Below, one piece after another: positions 17,491 to 26,860 of a stretch of DNA of 64,000 bases; the stretch's first letter is position 1; every line of letters starts with the position of its first letter. The stretch comes from Mesorhizobium sp. dw_380 (GTDB lineage: Bacteria > Pseudomonadota > Alphaproteobacteria > Rhizobiales > Rhizobiaceae). The stretch lies in assembly GCF_018588885.1 (NCBI RefSeq), contig NZ_JAFFIW010000012.1, positions 1-64,000 on the forward strand, given 5' to 3'. The position numbers and the translations under genes are program-made. The notes under the pieces are model-generated. The model did no database searches and was not told the DNA's origin. It worked only from the letters and a program-made list of their open reading frames with translations.

Positions 17491-17526
17491 AAGAGCGGGC
17501 AGCGCTAGCGCTATAAAGTCCGAAAA

Positions 17527-18585
17527 TCAAGCAGCCTGGCAGGCCTCGAAACTCTTCTTCAGCCGCTCGGCGTCGAGCTCGCGGCCGATGAACACCAGCC
17601 GGCTCTCATGCTTCTCGCCGTCCTTCCAGGCGCGCTGGTGGTCGCCCTCGATGATCATGTGCACGCCCTGGATGACGTAGCGCTCGTCGTCCCCCTTGAG
17701 CGCGATGATGCCCTTCAGCCGCAGGATGTTCGGGCCTTCCATCTGGGTGATCTTCTCGATCCACGGGAAGAATTTCTTCGGGTCCATCTCGCCGCCGCGC
17801 AGCGACACCGACTGCACTGTCACATCGTGGATGTCCGAGGGATGCGCGTGGTCATGCCCGTCATGATCATGGTGGTGATGGTGGCCATCATGGTCGTGAT
17901 GATCATGATCGTGGTCATGATGGTCATCATGCGCTTCCAGGAAATGCGGATCGTTTTCCAGCGCCCGGGACAGGTCGAAGGCGCCACGGTCGAGCACTTC
18001 CGACAGAGCGACGCCGGCGCGGGTGGTGCGGTGGATCCTCGCCGCCGGATTGATGGCGCGGATCGTCGCCTCGACCTTGGCGAGTTCATCCGGTGTGACG
18101 AGATCAGTCTTGTTGAGCACGACGACGTCAGCGAAGGCGATCTGGTCCTCGGCTTCCTTGGAATCCTTGAGTCGCAGCGGCAGATGCTTGGCGTCGACCA
18201 GCGCCACCACCGCGTCGAGCTTGGTCTTGGAGCGCACGTCGTCGTCCATGAAGAAGGTCTGCGCCACCGGCACCGGATCGGCGAGCCCCGTGGTCTCGAC
18301 CACGATGGCGTCGAAGCGGCCGGGCCGGCGCATCAGGCCTTCGACGACTCGGATCAGGTCGCCGCGCACCGTGCAGCAGACGCAGCCATTGTTCATCTCG
18401 TAGATTTCCTCGTCGGACTCCACGATGAGGTCGTTGTCGATGCCGATTTCCCCAAATTCATTGACGATCACGGCGTAGCGCCTGCCGTGGTTTTCCGACA
18501 GGATGCGGTTGAGCAGCGTCGTCTTGCCGGCGCCGAGATAGCCGGTGAGAACCGTTACGGGAATCTGCGTCTGTGCGTCGCTCAT
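17527..18585 (-). CDS. CobW/COG0523-family metal-chaperone GTPase with His-rich loop
   Basis: A 352-residue G3E GTPase of the CobW/YjiA/ZNG1 group, thought to deliver metal (often zinc or cobalt) to target proteins. The P-loop GYLGAGKTT is at residues 15-23, the conserved CxCC metal motif is NNGCVCC at 66-71 (cysteines 68, 70 and 71), and NKTD is the guanine-specificity motif. Around residues 220-250 lies a striking stretch made mostly of His and Asp that probably holds or buffers metal ions. The CobW C-terminal domain follows. The start is ATG 18585; upstream in-frame sequence lacks the conserved N-terminus. I see no clear Zur site upstream. Confidence 0.92.
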   Translation of the reverse strand: MSDAQTQIPVTVLTGYLGAGKTTLLNRILSENHGRRYAVIVNEFGEIGIDNDLIVESDEEIYEMNNGCVCCTVRGDLIRVVEGLMRRPGRFDAIVVETTGLADPVPVAQTFFMDDDVRSKTKLDAVVALVDAKHLPLRLKDSKEAEDQIAFADVVVLNKTDLVTPDELAKVEATIRAINPAARIHRTTRAGVALSEVLDRGAFDLSRALENDPHFLEAHDDHHDHDHDHHDHDGHHHHHDHDGHDHAHPSDIHDVTVQSVSLRGGEMDPKKFFPWIEKITQMEGPNILRLKGIIALKGDDERYVIQGVHMIIEGDHQRAWKDGEKHESRLVFIGRELDAERLKKSFEACQAA

Positions 18586-18999
18586 GGCTTGCCTCGAAAT
18601 GACTGGGCCTTGAAAATCCAGGCCGCGAAAAGGGATTGTCGGCTCCATATAGGATGTGTGCCGGGCTTTTGCACGGGGCAAAACGATGGACCAAAGCGGC
18701 CGGCCGGGACTGCCCTGCGGGTGTTGGCGGCGGAAGGGTCTTCGCCTCCGGCAAAGAGCGTATCCGGACTGGGGGCGCGAAGCGTCCCAATCGCGGTCGC
18801 GCCATGGTTGCCCTGAATCCATCGCTTCAGAAACTCGTTTGTCATCTAACTGAAATAAACATCTGGCATTAGCCACGGCGGACACCGCAATGCTTGCCGG
18901 CAAAGCTGTTTGGAGCGCCGGAATCTTTTTGATCGTCGATTGCCAACCGGCCGGCTGCGTCTATGCTGCACGCACCGGTACGGCCGAAGAGGGATGACC
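18586..18999. other. 414-base intergenic region between divergent cobW-like and marR-like genes
   Basis: I see no convincing gene, RNA or long repeat in this stretch. It must contain the promoters of the minus-strand CobW gene and the plus-strand MarR gene. The only notable local sequence is an AT-rich segment around 18840-18875 in otherwise GC-rich DNA, which may mark a promoter. Confidence 0.4.
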
Positions 19000-19470
19000 A
19001 TGGCCAAGGCGGACAAGACTGCAACGATGAGCCGGCTGCATTCCGCGGCAAGGCTGGCAAGAACCGCGCTGGCGGCCCGGCTTCTTGCGCACGGCTTCTA
19101 TGCCGGCCAGGACCAGATCATGCTGGCGCTCGACCGCGAGGACGGCCAGACCCCGGGCAATCTGGCCGGTCGCCTCGGCGTGCGCCCGCCCACCATCACC
19201 AAGACCATCAACAGGCTGCAGGCGCAGGGTTTTCTGGAAAAGCGCGCCTCCGAGGCCGATGCCCGCCAGGCGCATATCTTCTTGACCGACACCGGCCGCG
19301 AAACCATTCGCGCCATCGAGAAATCGGTGAAGAAGACCGAGAAGCAGGCGCTGAAAGGCCTCGACAAGAAGGATCAGAAGGCGCTGTTCAAGCTGCTTGC
19401 CCGCATAGAGGCCAACCTCTCCAACGAGGAACTGGTGCTGATCGACGACGACGCCGAGTCGGACGAATGA
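19000..19470 (+). CDS. MarR-family transcriptional regulator
   Basis: A 156-residue winged-helix regulator of the MarR family. The recognition region is visible as GNLAGRLGVRPPTITKTINRLQAQGFLEKR followed by the wing (SEADARQAHIFLTDTGRE), and a C-terminal dimerisation helix ends with several acidic residues. Two starts are possible: ATG 18994 sits directly against the GAAGAGGG site, whereas ATG 19000 has a proper six-base spacing and is chosen. The downstream AraC gene is on the other strand, so no operon partner is evident. The effector and target genes are unknown. Confidence 0.9.
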   Translation: MAKADKTATMSRLHSAARLARTALAARLLAHGFYAGQDQIMLALDREDGQTPGNLAGRLGVRPPTITKTINRLQAQGFLEKRASEADARQAHIFLTDTGRETIRAIEKSVKKTEKQALKGLDKKDQKALFKLLARIEANLSNEELVLIDDDAESDE

Positions 19471-19479
19471 TCGCAGCGT

Positions 19480-20352
19480 TCAGGCCGCGGCCTCAGCCGA
19501 TTCCCGGATCAGCGACGACCAACGTCCGGGCGTCATGCCGAACGCTTTCTTGAATTGCCTGTTGAAATGACTCTGGTCGGTGAAGCCGGCCTCGACCGCG
19601 ATCTGCGCCAAGGGTTCGCCGGCGGCGATCATCCGCCGCGCGCGCTGAAGCCGGCGCATCACCAGGAAACGATGCGGGCTGGTCGAGAAAGCGGCGCGGA
19701 AATGCCGTGACAGGGCATAGCGATCGAGCCCGGTGACAGCCTCCAATTCGCCGGAGCGGACGGGGCGAGTGGCGTTCTCCGTGAGATAGTCACGCGCCAG
19801 CGCCACCGCCCGCCATGCCGTTCCGGCCATCGGCTTGCCCGGCTGGCCGGCATGCCGCGACAGGCTCTGCATCAATTGCGCAAGGAAATCGTCGACGAAC
19901 AGCTCGTCGAGCTCCTGCTGCAGCGGCCCCAGCGCTGAAAGCAGCGTGGCGCGGAAGGCGTCGTCCCTCACCACCGCATCCCTGACGAAGGGCAATGACG
20001 CCCCGCCAAAGCAGTCCAGCATCAGCGACGGTTCGAGATAGAGCATCCTGTAGCGCAATCCGTCCTCGGTGCCGGCGCCGCCGTCATGCAATTCGTCGGG
20101 ATGCAGCACGATGATCTGGCCGGGCAGGCTTAGCCGCGTCGCACCGCGATAGCGAAAGGTCTGCACGCCCTGCAGGGTAACCCCGATCGCATAGGTGTCA
20201 TGGCGATGCAGATCGAAGGCGCTGCCGTGGAACCGCGCCTCGATCCGCTCCATGCCCGCAGGGTCGGGAGCGGAGATGATGCAGTTTTCAGCCGCATCGG
20301 CGCACAAACGTCCAAGACCCTCGAAGGCCTGGCTGCCTAGATCGTGCGACAT
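19480..20352 (-). CDS. AraC-family transcriptional regulator
   Basis: A 290-residue regulator with an N-terminal cupin-like sensor (FDLHRHDTYAIGVTLQGVQTF, LHPDELHDG) and a C-terminal double helix-turn-helix domain (SGELEAVTGLDRYALSRHFRAAF and PLAQIAVEAGFTDQSHFNRQFKKAFGMTPGRW, both typical of AraC/XylS). The ATG at 20352 is preceded by AAGGAG; an upstream ATG at 20373 lacks a site. It is divergent from the small DUF2000 gene with a gap of about 50 bases. Such AraC/DUF2000 pairs suggest that it controls that neighbour. Confidence 0.92.
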   Translation of the reverse strand: MSHDLGSQAFEGLGRLCADAAENCIISAPDPAGMERIEARFHGSAFDLHRHDTYAIGVTLQGVQTFRYRGATRLSLPGQIIVLHPDELHDGGAGTEDGLRYRMLYLEPSLMLDCFGGASLPFVRDAVVRDDAFRATLLSALGPLQQELDELFVDDFLAQLMQSLSRHAGQPGKPMAGTAWRAVALARDYLTENATRPVRSGELEAVTGLDRYALSRHFRAAFSTSPHRFLVMRRLQRARRMIAAGEPLAQIAVEAGFTDQSHFNRQFKKAFGMTPGRWSSLIRESAEAAA

Positions 20353-20403
20353 CGTCTCCTTCAGCCCCGGCATCGGGGCACAACCTCGAATGGCCTATTT
20401 TTC

Positions 20404-20811
20404 ATGTTCGATACGAAGTTTGCAATCGTGCTGCGCGAAGACTTGCCCATCTGGCAGAAGCTCAACGTCACCGCTTTCCTGACCAGCGGCGTCGTCGCGC
20501 AGTTTCCCGACATCATCGGCGAACCCTATCGCGACCGCTCCGGCAATCTCTACAATCCGCTGTCGATCCAGCCGGTCATCGTGCTGTCGGCCGACCAGGC
20601 GACGCTCGCCGCGATCCACCGGCGCACGCTCGAGCGTGGCGTGACGACCTCCGTCTACGTCGAGGAGATGTTTTCGACCGGCTTCGACGCGGCCAATCGC
20701 GCCGTCTTTGCCGAGTTCGCGCCTGATGACGCCAAGGTGGTCGGCATCGCGCTGCGCGCCGAGAAGAAGGTGGTCGACAAGATCACCAAGGGCGCCCGTA
20801 TGCACGCTTAG
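20404..20811 (+). CDS. DUF2000 family protein
   Basis: A 135-residue protein of the DUF2000 family, recognised by FAIVLREDLPIWQKLNVTAFLTSGV at the N-terminus, YNPLSIQPVIVLSA and a Thr/Arg-rich second half. The fold is related to peptidyl-tRNA-hydrolase-like folds, but no reaction is established for the family. The MFDTKF start is used because the DUF begins there; earlier in-frame codons lie in the promoter region shared with the AraC gene. It is probably regulated by that divergent regulator. Confidence 0.85.
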   Translation: MFDTKFAIVLREDLPIWQKLNVTAFLTSGVVAQFPDIIGEPYRDRSGNLYNPLSIQPVIVLSADQATLAAIHRRTLERGVTTSVYVEEMFSTGFDAANRAVFAEFAPDDAKVVGIALRAEKKVVDKITKGARMHA

Positions 20812-20951
20812 CGACGCAGGCGTGGACTAAGCCTGGCGGCTTCTGTTGTTATGCCAGCAGGCTTGGGCGCGCCATTGAGCTACAATTGGCTTGCCGGCAA
20901 GCGACAATTCCCGCAAAGGTGGGCCTCAGCCCAGCTTTCCTCGGCCTGCAA

Positions 20952-21893
20952 GTGAACGTTCTCCCAAAACATGTCGAAAGCGCAACGCCGCCAGTGGCGA
21001 TCCTGTGCATGCTTGCCACCTATGTCTGCTTCACCTTCCTCGACACCTCAAGCAAATATCTCGTCCTGGCCGGCGTTTCCGCGCTGATCGTCGCCTGGGT
21101 GCGCTTTGCCGTGCATGTCGTGCTGGTCGGCACGCTGTTGCGCGGCTGGCGCCAACCCATGCGGTTTCGCCCGGTCAACCTGCCGGCACATGTGCTGCGC
21201 GGTGTGTTCCTGTTCGGATCGACCATGTGCAACATCTTGGCGCTGCGCTCCCTGCAACTGGCCGAGACGACGTCGATCTATTTCTTCGGGCCTATGGTGA
21301 TCACGGCACTTGCCGGCCCGCTGCTCGGCGAATGGGCCGGCTGGCGGCGCTGGCTGGCCATACTGGCCGCCTTCGCCGGCGTTCTGATCATCACAAGGCC
21401 AGGTGTCGGCGTTTTCGGCGTCGGGCATCTCTTCGCGCTCGGCTCGATGCTGTCGAACTGCTTCTATGTCATCATGACGCGCCGCATGTCGGCAACCGAG
21501 ACCCCGGAAAGCCTGATCCTGTTCTCGGCGCTGGCGCCGGCGGTGCTGCTTTTGCCGATGCTGCCGTTTTCCTTCTCGCTGCCGCATGATGGCTGGCACC
21601 GGTTCGTGCTGCTCATGCTTGGCGTGTTCGGCGGCGTCGGGCACTGGCTGCTGGTGCAGGCTTATCGGCGGGCGACGACCACGGCGCTGGCGCCCTATCC
21701 CTATTCGCAGATGGTGTGGATGATCCTTTCCGGCTGGATCGTCTTCAAGCAGTTTCCCGACCGCTGGACGCTGGTCGGCGCCGCCATCATCGTCGCCAGC
21801 GGTCTCTATATCGTCCATCGCGAGCACCGGCTCCGGCTGCAGAGCCGCGCGGCCTCCGATGTCGAGGCGGAAGCGCTGGCAAAAAAACTTTGA
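20952..21893 (+). CDS. EamA/DMT-family membrane transporter
   Basis: An integral membrane protein of the drug/metabolite transporter superfamily with ten hydrophobic helices and two EamA repeats. Visible segments include VAILCMLATYVCFTFLDTSSKY, LAETTSIYFFGPMVITALAGPLLGE and ALAPYPYSQMVWMILSGWIVF, the last containing the conserved Pro/Tyr signature. About 313 residues result from the GTG at 20952. No ATG or strong ribosome binding site supports a start, and GTG 20919 or TTG 20886 are alternatives. It probably exports a small metabolite. The neighbouring LacI/dehydrogenase operon may be functionally linked, which is inference. Confidence 0.85.
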   Translation: MNVLPKHVESATPPVAILCMLATYVCFTFLDTSSKYLVLAGVSALIVAWVRFAVHVVLVGTLLRGWRQPMRFRPVNLPAHVLRGVFLFGSTMCNILALRSLQLAETTSIYFFGPMVITALAGPLLGEWAGWRRWLAILAAFAGVLIITRPGVGVFGVGHLFALGSMLSNCFYVIMTRRMSATETPESLILFSALAPAVLLLPMLPFSFSLPHDGWHRFVLLMLGVFGGVGHWLLVQAYRRATTTALAPYPYSQMVWMILSGWIVFKQFPDRWTLVGAAIIVASGLYIVHREHRLRLQSRAASDVEAEALAKKL

Positions 21894-21924
21894 TTTGGTC
21901 CCGATCGATGGCATAAGGCCGCCT

Positions 21925-21937
21925 TTAAACTGTTTAA
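21925..21937. promoter_or_regulatory. Candidate LacI-family operator
   Basis: The sequence TTAAAC-T-GTTTAA is a perfect 6+6 palindrome in an AT-rich island just ahead of the LacI gene. LacI-type operators in rhizobia are commonly short palindromes near the regulator's own promoter, so autoregulation is plausible. This is inference from position and symmetry only. Confidence 0.45.
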
Positions 21938-21975
21938 TACATGTCGGACTGAAGCCGGTCGGGGAGCACAGGTCA

Positions 21976-22998
21976 CTGGCACAGAAGATCAAGCTTTCGA
22001 CGATCGCGGATGCGCTCGGCGTGTCCACGGCCACCGTGTCACTGGCGTTGCGCGACAGCCCGCTGGTTGCCGGCGGCACGCGTGACCGCATCAAGGAACA
22101 TGCGCGCGCCATCGGCTATATCTACAACCGCCGCGCCGCCAGCCTGCGCACCTCGCGCTCGGGCATTGTCGGCGTCGTCGTGCACGACATCATGAACCCG
22201 TTCTTCGCCGAAATCCTGCGCTCGATCGAAAGCGAGCTCGACCGCAGCCGGCAGACTTTCATCCTGTCCAACCACTACGATCAGCTCGAGAAGCAGCGCA
22301 CCTTCATCGATACGCTGCTGCAGCTCGGTGCCGACGGCGTCATCATGTCGCCGGCCATCGGCACGCCGGCTTCCGATATCCTGATGGCCGAGGAGAACGG
22401 CCTGCCGGCAGTGCTGATCGCCCGCACGGTCGAGGGTGCCGACGTGCCGGTCTTTCGCGGCGACGACGCCTATGGCACCGGGCTTGCCACCAACCATCTG
22501 ATCTCGCTCGGCCATAAGCGCATCGCCATGATCGGCGGCACCGACCAGACCTCGACCGGCCGCGACCGCTACCAGGGCTATGTCAACGCCATGGAAGCGG
22601 CAGGGCTGGAAGTCAAGCCGTCCTGGCGCATTGCCGGGCCACGCACCAAGCAGGCGGGCTTCGAGGCGGCCGGGCAGTTCCTGGCGCTGAAGGACAAGCC
22701 GACAGCCGCCTGCTGCTGGAACGACCTCGTCGCCATCGGCCTGATGAACGGCATTGCCCGCGCCGGCCTGGTGCCGGGCATCGACATTTCCGTCACCGGC
22801 TATGACGATCTCGAGGAAGCGGCGATCGCCACGCCGGCGCTGACCACGGTCTGGAACGGCCAGCGCGAGGTCGGCCGCCGCGCCGCCAGCGCGCTGCTCG
22901 ACAAGCTCAACGGGCAGATGGTGCGGCCCTCGCAGGAATTGATCAAGCCGGAACTGCATGTGCGCCAGTCGACCGGCAAGCCGGTGGAGCGCGCATGA
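21976..22998 (+). CDS. LacI-family transcriptional regulator
   Basis: A LacI/GalR regulator. The helix-turn-helix IKLSTIADALGVSTATVSLALRDSPLV is at the N-terminus, followed by the hinge helix RRAASLRTSRSG and a periplasmic-binding-protein-like sugar-binding domain (GVVVHDIMNPFFAEILR, DGVIMSP, GHKRIAMIGGTDQTSTG, SVTGYDDLEEAAIATPALTTV). No ATG or GTG lies in frame near the N-terminus. A CTG at 21976 with a GGGGAG site nine bases upstream gives 340 residues, the family's usual length. A TTG at 21895 would add 27 unusual residues. Its stop overlaps the start of the dehydrogenase gene (ATGA), so it probably regulates its own operon. Confidence 0.9.
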   Translation: MAQKIKLSTIADALGVSTATVSLALRDSPLVAGGTRDRIKEHARAIGYIYNRRAASLRTSRSGIVGVVVHDIMNPFFAEILRSIESELDRSRQTFILSNHYDQLEKQRTFIDTLLQLGADGVIMSPAIGTPASDILMAEENGLPAVLIARTVEGADVPVFRGDDAYGTGLATNHLISLGHKRIAMIGGTDQTSTGRDRYQGYVNAMEAAGLEVKPSWRIAGPRTKQAGFEAAGQFLALKDKPTAACCWNDLVAIGLMNGIARAGLVPGIDISVTGYDDLEEAAIATPALTTVWNGQREVGRRAASALLDKLNGQMVRPSQELIKPELHVRQSTGKPVERA

Positions 22999-23978
22999 CC
23001 AAGGCCGACCAGCTGCAAGCCGTCGCCATTCTGGTGCCGGCCGACTTCAGCGACCATGCGGTGGAGCGCATCGAGCGGACATTCAGACGCGTCGGCATCG
23101 AGCGCGCCGATCCGGCGCTGGTTAGTGAGGAGATGCGCGACGCGGTTCGTGGCATCGCCTCGTTTGCCGGCATCAGCGCGGCGATGATGGATGCTTTGCC
23201 CAATCTCGAAGTCATTGCTTCCTTCGGCGTCGGCTATGATTCGGTCGATGTCGGCCATGCGGCCGCGAAAAACATCATGGTCACCAACACGCCCGACGTG
23301 CTGACCGAGGAGGTCGCCGACACCGCGATCGGGCTGCTCATCAACACCATCCGCGACCTGCCGCGCGCCGAAGCCTGGCTGCGCGACGGCAGTTGGGCGA
23401 AGAAGGGCAACTATCCGTTGAGCCGGCTGACCTTGCGTGCGCGCCGCGTCGGCATTTTCGGCATGGGCCGCATCGGGCAAGCCATTGCCCAGCGGCTGGA
23501 GGCGTTCGGACTGTCGGTTGCCTACCACAACCGGCGTCGCGTCGAAGGCCTTGCCTACCAGTATCACCCGACGCTGAAGGGGCTGGCCGAAGCGGTCGAC
23601 ACGCTGATTTCGGTGGCGCCCGGCGGCGCCTCGACGCAGAAGGCGGTCAATGCCGAGATACTGTCGGCGCTCGGCGCCAACGGCGTCTTCGTCAATATCG
23701 GCCGCGGCAGCACGGTCGACGAGGCAGCCCTAGCGGCAGCCCTGGCCAATGGCACCATCGCCGCCGCCGGGCTCGATGTCTTCGCCGACGAACCGAATGT
23801 GCCCAGGGCGTTGCTCGACGCGCCAAACACGTCCCTGTTGCCGCATGTCGGCTCGGCCTCCGAGCACACACGCCGCGCCATGGCGGATCTGTGCGTCGAC
23901 AATCTGGTGTCCTGGTTCAGCGCGCGCCGTCCACTGACGCCGGTGCCGGAGACGGCGAATGTGAAGGCTCGCAGCTGA
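22995..23978 (+). CDS. D-isomer-specific 2-hydroxyacid dehydrogenase (glyoxylate/hydroxypyruvate reductase type)
   Basis: A 327-residue NAD(P)-dependent dehydrogenase. The nucleotide-binding GMGRIGQAIAQRLEAFG motif lies at the middle, and the catalytic set is visible as the Arg in NIGRGSTVDEAAL, the Glu in VFADEPNVP, and His in LLPHVGSAS. Typical reactions are reduction of glyoxylate and hydroxypyruvate to glycolate and glycerate. It is translationally coupled to the upstream LacI regulator. The glycerate kinase elsewhere in the window could use its product, but no direct link is shown. Confidence 0.93.
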   Translation: MTKADQLQAVAILVPADFSDHAVERIERTFRRVGIERADPALVSEEMRDAVRGIASFAGISAAMMDALPNLEVIASFGVGYDSVDVGHAAAKNIMVTNTPDVLTEEVADTAIGLLINTIRDLPRAEAWLRDGSWAKKGNYPLSRLTLRARRVGIFGMGRIGQAIAQRLEAFGLSVAYHNRRRVEGLAYQYHPTLKGLAEAVDTLISVAPGGASTQKAVNAEILSALGANGVFVNIGRGSTVDEAALAAALANGTIAAAGLDVFADEPNVPRALLDAPNTSLLPHVGSASEHTRRAMADLCVDNLVSWFSARRPLTPVPETANVKARS

Positions 23979-24051
23979 GTGGCCGAGCCGCCATATTTGT
24001 TAACGTCTGATTAACCCTTTGAAATCATTCTTCATCCTGCCCGCATACTGG

Positions 24052-24465
24052 ATGAAGACCAGGATGAAAACGCTTTCCGCATTGATCGCCGCCGCCGCGC
24101 TGTTTGGCGGCATCCAGCTGTTTCATGGCGGCAGCGGGGAAAGCGTCGCCGAAGAAGGCGCGTCATCCGGCAACGCCTACAGGCTGGTCGCCAATGGCGA
24201 TGAGGGCGCCTGCGCGGTCAGGCGCGGCGCCTCGGTTTCGGATGGACTGTCGCTGTTGACTGTGGCGCCGAATTGCCACCGGCTCCTGCCGGGCATCGAG
24301 CAGGCAAAATTCTGGCGCGAAGGACAGGACGGAACGGTCGCCTTCAGCGCCAACGGCATCGATCCGATCGTCACCTTCGCCCTGGCCGACGGCGACGGCT
24401 ACGAATCCTATGCCCCGGCCACGCCATTGCTGTCGCTGGCGGGCGATCGGAAGGCTGACGACTGA
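24052..24465 (+). CDS. Secreted AprI/Inh-like (protease-inhibitor-type) protein
   Basis: A 137-residue protein with a signal peptide (MKTLSALIAAAALFGGIQLF core) and a mature part resembling the AprI/Inh/Omp19 beta-barrel domain: YRLVANGDEGACAVRRG, a central APNCHRLLPGIEQAKFWREGQDGTVAFS, and a hydrophobic end. The two cysteines match the conserved pair of that family. Known members inhibit metalloproteases or are lipoproteins; the assignment here is by motif only. Start ATG 24052 or 24064. It ends one base before the convergent gene's end. An upstream frame to 24019 is not used. Confidence 0.6.
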   Translation: MKTRMKTLSALIAAAALFGGIQLFHGGSGESVAEEGASSGNAYRLVANGDEGACAVRRGASVSDGLSLLTVAPNCHRLLPGIEQAKFWREGQDGTVAFSANGIDPIVTFALADGDGYESYAPATPLLSLAGDRKADD

Positions 24466-25257
24466 TTATTCCGCGGCGGCGCGGGCGCCGGCCTTCGCCG
24501 CGGCATGCAGGCGCACCGCATCGCCGAAGGCGCGGAAAATCTTGGCTGAGTTGCTGTCCGACTTGACCCAATATTCGGGGTGCCACTGAACGCCGACGGC
24601 GAACGCGCGCGAATCGCGCACGGAAACCGCCTCGACCGTGCCGTCCCCGGCCACCGCCTCGATCTGCAGCTTCGAACCGAGCCGGTCGATCGCTTGCCGG
24701 TGCAATGAATTGACCTTGATGTCGCCGGCCCCGAACACGCCGGCCAGGCAACTGCCGGCCTTGATCGAAATGGTCTGGTGGATGGCGAAGCGTTCGTCCT
24801 GCTTGTCGCTCACCGCCGCGCGGTGGTCGAGCGAACCTTCGCGCTCCTGGATTTCGGTGCCCAGCGTGCCGCCGAGCGCCACGTTCATTTCCTGGATGCC
24901 GCGGCAGATGGCAAGCAGCGGCACGCCGCGCTCGATCGCCTTGCGGATCAGCGGCAGCGTCGTGGCATCACGCGCAGGGTCATAGGGGCCATTGGCCTCG
25001 CTGGCGTCGCCACCATAGAGCGAGGGGTGCACGTTGGACTTCGAGCCGGTGACCATGACGCCGTCAACCGAGGACAGCAGCTCGTCGAAATCGAGCCTGT
25101 CGCCGAAAGAAGGCACCAGCAACGGGAACACACCCGCGCCGACAACCGCCGCTTCGAGATATTGCTGCGGGGCGGCATGCCAGGTGTAGTTGTCGAACTG
25201 ACGGACGTCGGTCGATATGGCGACGAGCGGCTGATGCATTTTGGGTCTGTTTTCCAT
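24466..25257 (-). CDS. Peptidase C26 / gamma-glutamyl-gamma-aminobutyrate hydrolase-like glutamine amidotransferase
   Basis: A class I glutamine-amidotransferase-like hydrolase of the PuuD/peptidase C26 group, about 263 residues. The catalytic Cys is in LLAICRGIQEMN, and the His/Glu pair is in GVQWHPEY. MVTGSKSNVHPSLYGG is another family segment. PuuD-type enzymes release GABA or amino groups from gamma-glutamyl conjugates. This fits a gamma-glutamylated catabolic route such as that of the PuuA-like gene at 12830-14245, though the two are about 10 kb apart. Several starts are possible: ATG 25257 (chosen), ATG 25239, or ATG 25311. Confidence 0.9.
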   Translation of the reverse strand: MENRPKMHQPLVAISTDVRQFDNYTWHAAPQQYLEAAVVGAGVFPLLVPSFGDRLDFDELLSSVDGVMVTGSKSNVHPSLYGGDASEANGPYDPARDATTLPLIRKAIERGVPLLAICRGIQEMNVALGGTLGTEIQEREGSLDHRAAVSDKQDERFAIHQTISIKAGSCLAGVFGAGDIKVNSLHRQAIDRLGSKLQIEAVAGDGTVEAVSVRDSRAFAVGVQWHPEYWVKSDSNSAKIFRAFGDAVRLHAAAKAGARAAAE

Positions 25258-25288
25258 CTGGCAAGGGAATGTCCTGCCTTCAAAATAG

Positions 25289-26611
<1,323 letters not shown>

Positions 26612-26642
26612 GTCTAGTACGCGCCGGCTATGACCGAAGTTT

Positions 26643-26824
26643 GCGCCGCCCCTCATCCGCCTGCCGGCACCTTCTCCCCGTATAGTGACGGGGAGAAGGT
26701 GGTAGGCAGCAACGCTTGGCGCCATTTCTGCAACGGTGGCGATTGACGAAATCCTCCGCGAAGTCGTCCTTCTCTCCGTCACTATACGGGGAGAAGTGCC
26801 CGGCAGGGCGATGAGGGGCGGCGC
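26643..26824. repeat. Palindromic repeat (family A), second copy between convergent genes
   Basis: The 182-base element has ends GCGCCGCCCCTCATC and its complement GATGAGGGGCGGCGC. CTGCCGGCACCTTCTCCCCG lies on the left and an ACTATACGGGGAGAAG mirror lies on the right. It is nearly the same in sequence and architecture as 11890-12065 and sits in the same kind of place, between two converging genes (dctP and the alcohol dehydrogenase). Confidence 0.87.
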
Positions 26825-26860
26825 AAACATTCGTAACTGACAGTCCGCGCCGTTGACACT

